This document shows positions 58,728-64,000 of a stretch of 64,000 bases of DNA, piece by piece (within the stretch, counting starts at the first letter, position 1; each line of letters begins with the position of its first letter). Position numbers and translations under genes: made by a program. The stretch covers positions 372,001-436,000 of the forward strand of contig NZ_JAJJOE010000004.1 of NCBI RefSeq assembly GCF_020907405.1, written 5' to 3'. Origin of the DNA: Arthrobacter sp. zg-Y769 (lineage in GTDB: Bacteria > Actinomycetota > Actinomycetes > Actinomycetales > Micrococcaceae). The notes under the pieces are model-generated. The model was not told the origin of the DNA and did no database searches. It worked only from the letters and a program-made list of their open reading frames with translations.

Positions 58728-59816
58728 ATGGCTAAGTCTCATAGCTCTCGCGGTGGGCTCCAGGGCGTGGGGCGCGTTCTGGGAAAGATTCCAGGCGCTG
58801 CAATGATCATTCCGCTGTTCCTTGGCGCACTCATCAACACTTTCCTTCCTGAACTACTGGATATTGGTAGCTTTACCACTGCTCTGTTCCGAGACGGCAC
58901 GGGCGCGCTCCTTGCACTCTTCTTCTTTTGCCTCGGAGCCCAACTCGATCTCCGCACGGCGCCGGTAACGCTCGAAAAGGGCTTCGCTATCCTTATCGGC
59001 AAGGTGGGAATTGGTATCGCCATTGGGCTTGGCGTTGCCTTCCTCGCGCCCGGGGGAACGCTTTTCGGGTTGCTTCCACTCGCGATCATCGCGGCAATGA
59101 CGAATTCAAACTCAGCTCTTTACGTCGCACTAACCAAGCAGTTTGGCAATGCCAGCGACCGCGGTGCCATCTCAGTCGTTGCAATGAATGACGGTCCGTT
59201 CTTCACCATGATCGCCCTTGGGGCAGCCGGACTCGCTTCCTTCCCTATCGAGATGCTAATTGGCATCCTGCTTCCCTTGTTCATTGGGTTCTTTGTAGGA
59301 AATGTGAGTGGAACGGCCCGCGAATTCCTCAAGCCGGGAGAAGCACTTACCATCCCGTTTATTGGATTCGTAGTGGGCACGGGTATCGATTTCGGAACCT
59401 TCGTGCAGGCAGGACTCCCCGGCGCCCTGCTTGGAGTGATGACCGTCGTATTCTCCGGCGGTGCGGCCATGGGCGTGCTCTGGGTTATACATGTCATCCG
59501 CCGGCGTCCGAAGCCGGCACGCAACCTTATCGCTGGCGCTGCGGAGTCGACGACTGCCGGCAACGCGATCGCCACGCCCGCGGCGATTACGCTTGTCGAT
59601 CCAAGCTTTGCCGGTATCGAAGCTGTCGCCACCGCCCAAATCGCGGCGGCGACTGTCGCTACCGCGATTATCGTCCCATTCCTGGTCGCAGCCATCTCGC
59701 GCTGGCAAGATCGGCGCGGGGTTGGTCCAGCGCAGGAAGACGAGTGGAACTTTGGGCGCAATAGGGAGCCGGCAGCTGAGGAAAATCCGGCACCTGAGGA
59801 AAGTGCCGTCCGATAG
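58728..59816 (+). CDS. 2-keto-3-deoxygluconate permease (KdgT) family transporter
   Basis: 362-aa membrane carrier with about ten helices and KdgT-family landmarks: KIPGAAMIIPLFLGALINTFLPE, GAQLDLRTAP, KVGIGIAIG, AAMTNSNSALYVALTKQFG, VAMNDGPFFTMIALG, GAAESTTAGNAIATPAAI. KdgT proteins import 2-keto-3-deoxygluconate and related sugar acids; the downstream glycerate kinase and racemase fit uptake of a hydroxy- or keto-acid. The start at 58728 follows AAAGGCAAAAC; the longer upstream frame would run through the promoter region. C-terminus is a Glu/Pro-rich tail. Confidence 0.85.
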   Translation: MAKSHSSRGGLQGVGRVLGKIPGAAMIIPLFLGALINTFLPELLDIGSFTTALFRDGTGALLALFFFCLGAQLDLRTAPVTLEKGFAILIGKVGIGIAIGLGVAFLAPGGTLFGLLPLAIIAAMTNSNSALYVALTKQFGNASDRGAISVVAMNDGPFFTMIALGAAGLASFPIEMLIGILLPLFIGFFVGNVSGTAREFLKPGEALTIPFIGFVVGTGIDFGTFVQAGLPGALLGVMTVVFSGGAAMGVLWVIHVIRRRPKPARNLIAGAAESTTAGNAIATPAAITLVDPSFAGIEAVATAQIAAATVATAIIVPFLVAAISRWQDRRGVGPAQEDEWNFGRNREPAAEENPAPEESAVR

Positions 59817-59909
59817 CGGGGAAGTTCAGGCTCATTCCGCTGCGACACCGTCTCCGGCGCATCAGAGCAGCAATGACTTGATTGCTTACGACAGGCAAGG
59901 ACGGATGCA

Positions 59910-60638
59910 GTGATGAACTCCCATAAAACTACGCTCGAGGTGTGGCATAAGTTTCGACCAGTCACGGGGACGCAATCCGTAGCTGACATCGTGCAAAGCA
60001 TCATCCGGGGAGCGACCGAATCCGGTCTCGCCCAAGGAGACAAACTGCCACCCGAACGTCACCTCGCCGAGATGCTAGGAATAGGACGCTCACAACTTCG
60101 TGAAGCGCTCAAATGTCTGGATGTCTTGGGGTTTATCAGCATCAGGCAGGGAGACGGCACCTATCTTTCATCAAGCCCTGCGAGCTTATTGCCAAAGGTG
60201 ATTTCCTGGGGCCTTCTCCTCGACACCAACGAAGCTCACCAGCTCATCGAGGCGCGGAGCTACTTGGAGAATATCCTTGTCCGTCTTGCCGCAGAACGCA
60301 GCACGCCCGAGGATCGGCATCTGATCGGATTCGAATTGAGTCGGATGAGATATGCCGCAAAGGCAACTGAGTTTGCGGATGCCGATTCTCAGTTTCATCT
60401 GGCTATCGCACGCGCCGCCCATAACTCTGTTCTGTCGTCAACACTAGAAAGCATAAAGTCGCTTTTGCAGGCGTGGATTGTTCGCGTGATCAGTTTTGCC
60501 GAGAATCAAAGCGAAATCCTCCACCAGCATGAGCGCATTCTGGAGGCAATCAATGCCGCAGATCCCGATGCTGCGGCTGCCGCGATGGACCAACACATCA
60601 CTGAAGCCACGCAACACCTACAATCGGCGCTTGAATAG
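59910..60638 (+). CDS. GntR family regulator (FadR/FCD subfamily) of the hydroxyacid island
   Basis: 242-aa regulator: TQSVADIVQSIIRGATESGLAQGDKLPPERHLAEMLGIGRSQLREALKCLDVLGFISIRQGDGTYL (HTH), then FCD helices with ADADSQFHLAIARAAHNSVL (Asp/His ligands) and HQHERILEAINAADPDAAAAAMDQHI. It is likely a ligand-responsive repressor of the surrounding permease, kinase and racemase genes. Codon use is AT-richer than in the hpa operon. Confidence 0.88.
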   Translation: MMNSHKTTLEVWHKFRPVTGTQSVADIVQSIIRGATESGLAQGDKLPPERHLAEMLGIGRSQLREALKCLDVLGFISIRQGDGTYLSSSPASLLPKVISWGLLLDTNEAHQLIEARSYLENILVRLAAERSTPEDRHLIGFELSRMRYAAKATEFADADSQFHLAIARAAHNSVLSSTLESIKSLLQAWIVRVISFAENQSEILHQHERILEAINAADPDAAAAAMDQHITEATQHLQSALE

Positions 60639-60809
60639 TTCCAGGGTTTTACTTTATTTAGGACTGGAATGAAATCGGCACACTCACTAGTCTCGCCAGG
60701 CCCCAACAGGCGGGCTCCTTTTCAGGAGAAAACACATAATGTACATTGATTTACGTAGATTTCTTCGCCCCCGAACGCTCAACCTGCCGCGAGACGCGAG
60801 GGAAGCTTG

Positions 60810-61946
60810 ATGACTATGTTCGATTCACTGCATTCGAAGAGCCACCGGGTGGTTATGGCTCCCGATTCATTCAAAGGCACCATGGATGCCAGGGACGTCG
60901 CCGCAGCAATGCGTAAGGGATGGGCCGCGGAACGGCCGCAGGACCATGTCACATTGGCACCCATGGCTGACGGAGGCGAAGGCACATTGGAGGCATTTGC
61001 ATTCGCCTACCCAACCGCCAAACGATGCCCGATTACCGTGCAGGGTCCAGATAACCGGAACGTTCAGACTGAGTGGCTTCTGCTACCCGACGGCCGCGCG
61101 GTTATAGAACTCGCTTCGACAAGCGGCATTACTCTCATTGGGACCCCGGATCCGTTGGGAGCGCACACACGCGGGTTTGGTCAGGCCATTCGCGCTGCCC
61201 ACGCTGCTGGCGTGAACGGAATGATCCTCGCAGTGGGCGGAAGCTGCTCTACTGATGGCGGCGTCGGAGCCCTTCGGGAGCTCGGCGCAGTGTTCCGCGA
61301 CGAGAACGGAGAGGAAATAGCGGACGGTGGAGCGGGTTTGTCCCACTGCATGGACGTCGACTTAGAGTCGTTGCTTGATCTGCCTCCAAATGGGGTTGAG
61401 GTTCTGTGCGACGTCACCAATCCGCTGTGTGGGGATCTTGGGGCAGCCCGAGTATTCGGTCCTCAGAAAGGCGCGACCGAAAAGGACATATCTTTTCTCG
61501 ACAACGCCCTCCAGCAACTTGTTCATGCAGTTTCCCAGCATAACCAGGGCGCTGCGAAGCTCGCTGTCACACCCGGCGCCGGAGCCGCTGGTGGAATGGC
61601 CTACGGACTCCTCCTATGGGGAGCGCAGATAGCCGCCGGATCACAGGCTGTGGGAGACGCTCTAGGCCTTCCGGGCATAATTTCCTCGGCCGATATGGTG
61701 ATCACAGGAGAGGGTCGCTTCGATCGGCAAAGCGCGGCCGGAAAGGTTCCTTCCTACATACTCCGGCTCGCCGCCCTCCAGGGCATTCCAGCCGCACTGG
61801 TAGCGGGGCAAATAGAGGGACCGGTTTCCGGATTCACGAGCAGCTGTTCGTTGTTGGAGTTAGCCGGAAGCGCTGCAGAAGCTATGGCCTCTCCAGGTCG
61901 GTGGGTTGTTCAGGCTACGGCCAAGATCGCCACTCAGAACCGCTAG
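60810..61946 (+). CDS. Glycerate kinase (GarK/GlxK family, glycerate 2-kinase type)
   Basis: 378-aa two-domain kinase. Matches: VVMAPDSFKGTMDARDVAAAMRKGW, PMADGGEGTLEAF, GLPLAR-type region around ELASTSGITLIG, VGGSCSTDGGVGAL, EVLCDVTNPLCGDLGAARVFGPQKGAT, TPGAGAAGGMAYGLLL and ITGEGRFDRQSAAGKVP. It phosphorylates D-glycerate, giving 2-phosphoglycerate in most GarK/GlxK enzymes. GAGGGAAG lies 7 nt before the ATG at 60810. It follows the FadR-type regulator by about 170 nt. Confidence 0.92.
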   Translation: MTMFDSLHSKSHRVVMAPDSFKGTMDARDVAAAMRKGWAAERPQDHVTLAPMADGGEGTLEAFAFAYPTAKRCPITVQGPDNRNVQTEWLLLPDGRAVIELASTSGITLIGTPDPLGAHTRGFGQAIRAAHAAGVNGMILAVGGSCSTDGGVGALRELGAVFRDENGEEIADGGAGLSHCMDVDLESLLDLPPNGVEVLCDVTNPLCGDLGAARVFGPQKGATEKDISFLDNALQQLVHAVSQHNQGAAKLAVTPGAGAAGGMAYGLLLWGAQIAAGSQAVGDALGLPGIISSADMVITGEGRFDRQSAAGKVPSYILRLAALQGIPAALVAGQIEGPVSGFTSSCSLLELAGSAAEAMASPGRWVVQATAKIATQNR

Positions 61947-62314
61947 AACAGCCGCGGTCCCCCCAACCTAATTCACCGGGGTAGGTACGATGTAATGAGT
62001 TTGTGGGGGTTAGCAGATGGAGAGGTAGAGTTGCGGTTGCCCCAACATCACAGAAGAGTTGTTTGATCCCGCTGCATAGACTGCTAATCGATGCCGTGGG
62101 CCGCATTCTTTCACGATGCTGCAGCTATGCCGGACAAAGTCCTCTGATATATGGCCAAGCTGATCGCAGACCAAGGCAACGGGAAACGTGTGAGCTTTGT
62201 GCCTTATCCACATCCCACAACGAGCCTGATTTGCGCGCAACCAGTTTTATTTGATCGTGTTCAATGCGCAGGGTACGCCAGTGGGCAGATCTCGAGCAGC
62301 ACAGGAGTAATAGC
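61947..62314. other. 368-nt intergenic region between glycerate kinase and LarA
   Basis: No coding frame that I can support; short frames here lack homology. It includes AT-rich runs such as CCAGTTTTATTTGATCGTG shortly before the next gene, so it probably holds a promoter. No clear terminator hairpin with a U-run. Confidence 0.4.
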
Positions 62315-63622
62315 ATGCAGGAAACCGATACGACATCGATTGCAGTGGAAATCGCCTACGGCAAGACGGGCCTTACGGTTGAGTTGCCAGCCGACCGCAC
62401 TACAGTAGTCACTCCGCTTCAACAGGCAGCGGCAAACGACATACCTGCCACACTTCGCGCCGCCCTCGCGAATCCCGTCGCCGGTCCCCCGCTGCGTGAT
62501 GTGGTCCGGCCTGGCCAGACCATCGCTGTCTCCATGTGCGACTCCACACGCCCTCAGCCACGGGAACTAATGATCCGTGCGTTGCTTGAGGAGCTCGAGG
62601 GAATAGCTACCCGTGAGGATTTCGTGCTTCTGGTTGCCACCGGTACCCACCGGGGCAATACCGACGAAGAGATCCGCGGCATGATTGGTGATGATCTTGC
62701 CGATACCATGCGTGTCATCAACCACGACGGCCGCGACCCTAATGAGTTGGCATGGCTCGGAACTTATGGTGAGGGCGTGCCGGTATGGCTCAACCGCCAC
62801 TGGGTCGAGGCAGATGTCAAAATTACAACGGGCTTCGTGGAACCCCATTTCTTCGCGGGTTTCAGCGGAGGCCCCAAACTCGTGGCTCCGGGGCTAGCAG
62901 GTTTGGAAACGGTCCTCACGCTGCACAATGCAGAAAGGATCGGAAGTCCCCAAGCTACCTGGGCCGTCTGTGAGGGAAACCCCGTCCACGACGACATCCG
63001 CGCGATCGCCTCTCAAACCGGCGTGGACTTCGCGTTCGACGTCGTCCTGAATCGAGAACAGAAAGTCGTTCAGGCGTTCGGCGGCGAACTACTTCCCATG
63101 CACGCTGCGGCTCGCCAGCTCGTCCGCGAGGTTTCCATGCGGCCGGTACCGCAGAAGTACGACATCGTCATCACGACGAATGCAGGGTTCCCCCTTGATC
63201 AGAACGTTTACCAATCAGTCAAGGGCATGACGGCGGCGGCAACGATCGTCAAGCCTGGCGGACTCATCATCTGCGCCGCTGAGTGCAGCGATGGGTTCCC
63301 CGATCATGGCTCTTTCCGCGAAGTCCTGGCCTCCGCGCCCACGCCCGCTGATCTTCTTCGCACCATCTCAGAGCGGACCGAAACCGTTCCTGACCAGTGG
63401 CAGGTACAGGTTCTCGCCCGGGTTCTCGCTACCGCCCGCGTCGGCATGCACACGACGTACCTCACCGATGAGCAATTACGAACTGCCCATCTCTTCCTTG
63501 TCGAAGACATTGCCCAGGCTGTAGCCGACGAGCTGAAGGCTGTGGGCCCCCACGCCCGTATCTGTGTGCTTCCAGAGGGTCCTCAAACCATTCCCTATCT
63601 CTCTGAGGAGACGCAACAATGA
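62315..63622 (+). CDS. LarA-family nickel-dependent 2-hydroxyacid racemase
   Basis: 435-aa protein with the LarA fold, which holds the nickel-pincer nucleotide (NPN) cofactor and interconverts D/L 2-hydroxyacids by hydride transfer. Key residues equivalent to the lactate racemase set are present: His112 (ATGTHRGNTDEE), His178 (VEPHFFAG), Lys188 (SGGPK, the covalent cofactor lysine) and His204 (LTLHNAERI). Beyond the core, lengths match (about 425 aa). The family now includes racemases and epimerases for several 2-hydroxyacids, so lactate is not assured. ATG at 62315 with AGGAGTAATAGC upstream. The stop overlaps LarE (ATGA). Confidence 0.88.
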   Translation: MQETDTTSIAVEIAYGKTGLTVELPADRTTVVTPLQQAAANDIPATLRAALANPVAGPPLRDVVRPGQTIAVSMCDSTRPQPRELMIRALLEELEGIATREDFVLLVATGTHRGNTDEEIRGMIGDDLADTMRVINHDGRDPNELAWLGTYGEGVPVWLNRHWVEADVKITTGFVEPHFFAGFSGGPKLVAPGLAGLETVLTLHNAERIGSPQATWAVCEGNPVHDDIRAIASQTGVDFAFDVVLNREQKVVQAFGGELLPMHAAARQLVREVSMRPVPQKYDIVITTNAGFPLDQNVYQSVKGMTAAATIVKPGGLIICAAECSDGFPDHGSFREVLASAPTPADLLRTISERTETVPDQWQVQVLARVLATARVGMHTTYLTDEQLRTAHLFLVEDIAQAVADELKAVGPHARICVLPEGPQTIPYLSEETQQ

Positions 63623-64000
63623 GTGTTTTGCTCGATCGACTGAAGGAGCGACTGGCTCAGGAGGACAAGCTCATCGTGGCGTTCTCCGGCGGAGCCGACT
63701 CGGCATTACTTGCAACCGTCGCACATCAGGTGCTGGGTGATCGAGCTGTTGCGGTCACCGCAGTGTCGGCCAGTCTACCCACGTCCGAGCGACGGGCAGC
63801 GAAGAAATTTGCCCGTGAGCAGGGAATCACTCACGTTGAGGTCTGCACAGACGAATTGGACAATGAACAGTACGTCGCCAATGACGGCAACCGCTGCTTC
63901 CACTGCAAAAGCGCACTCTTTGACGCCCTGGTTCCGCTGGCAAACCTCATGGGTGCCCGGATGGCTCTAGGAACGAATTTGGATGATCTTGGTGACCACC
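63619..64000 (+). CDS. larE: LarE, sulfur transferase for the nickel-pincer cofactor (3' end cut by window)
   Basis: The first 127 codons are seen; the window ends inside the gene. PP-loop ATPase motif SGGADS at residues 23-28, then DGNRCFHCKSALF, and GTNLDDLGDH. LarE sacrificially inserts sulfur into the pyridinium bis-carboxylate precursor of NPN. Whether it uses a single cysteine or an Fe-S cluster cannot be told, as the later cysteines lie outside the window. Immediately downstream of LarA (ATGA overlap). LarB and LarC are not in the window. Confidence 0.9.
   Translation, partial: MSVLLDRLKERLAQEDKLIVAFSGGADSALLATVAHQVLGDRAVAVTAVSASLPTSERRAAKKFAREQGITHVEVCTDELDNEQYVANDGNRCFHCKSALFDALVPLANLMGARMALGTNLDDLGDH

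Overview
The window is high-GC, densely packed actinobacterial chromosome. Gene content and protein style point to a soil Micrococcaceae (Arthrobacter-like). The evidence is GC-rich third positions, ATGA/GTGA/TAGTG stop-start overlaps, several likely leaderless starts (a -10 hexamer 6-7 nt before the start codon), and a large load of catabolic operons, each with its own regulator. No rRNA gene, intact tRNA gene, insertion sequence or CRISPR array was found.

Layout. 1-4.8 kb: partial YghA-like SDR, UspA, a DHA2 drug exporter with a divergent TetR regulator and a palindromic operator, then RraA and a dienelactone-hydrolase-like protein. 4.9-13.7 kb: an AT-richer catabolic island on the minus strand (FadR-type regulator, TRAP transporter DctP/Q/M, SDR, tandem PPC/DUF296 protein, free lipoyl domain, ThDP-dependent E1 alpha and beta, second SDR). 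Five TGG-N5-CCA sites in its promoter regions look like the regulon operator. The substrate is unknown, and this is the best candidate here for an undescribed pathway. 13.8-26.8 kb: purine/allantoin catabolism (CitE-like protein, hydroxypyruvate isomerase-allantoinase fusion, AllE, DUF6986 protein, uricase, HIU hydrolase, OHCU decarboxylase; facing these, XdhC-like protein, FAD subunit, and a fused 2Fe-2S/molybdopterin subunit).

26.8-34.4 kb: intergenic hairpin repeats, two paralogous PadR-membrane protein pairs placed head to head, a lipoprotein, two tandem GNAT genes and a GT87-like mannosyltransferase. 34.5-45.7 kb: an aromatic ring-cleavage operon (extradiol dioxygenase, two FAH-family enzymes, cyclase, FAD monooxygenase, ACMSD-like amidohydrolase), a LysR regulator and a sugar-type ABC importer. 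45.9-51.4 kb: miscellaneous genes and remnants (GNAT, tRNA 3' fragment, small membrane protein, Imm26-like protein, MarR plus hydrolase, XRE protein, truncated acyl-CoA synthetase, choloylglycine-hydrolase-type amidase, M23 peptidase) and a 60-nt near-perfect hairpin.

51.7-58.2 kb: homoprotocatechuate meta-cleavage operon (HpaI, HpaH, HpaD, HpaE, GntR, and an FAH-RraA fusion that probably does the HpaG work). 58.7-64 kb: another AT-richer island with KdgT-like permease, FadR regulator, glycerate kinase, LarA-family nickel racemase and the start of LarE. This suggests a hydroxyacid pathway in which a racemase feeds glycerate kinase. CRP-type GTGA-N6-TCAC-like sites precede four of the catabolic transcription units, which suggests shared catabolite control.
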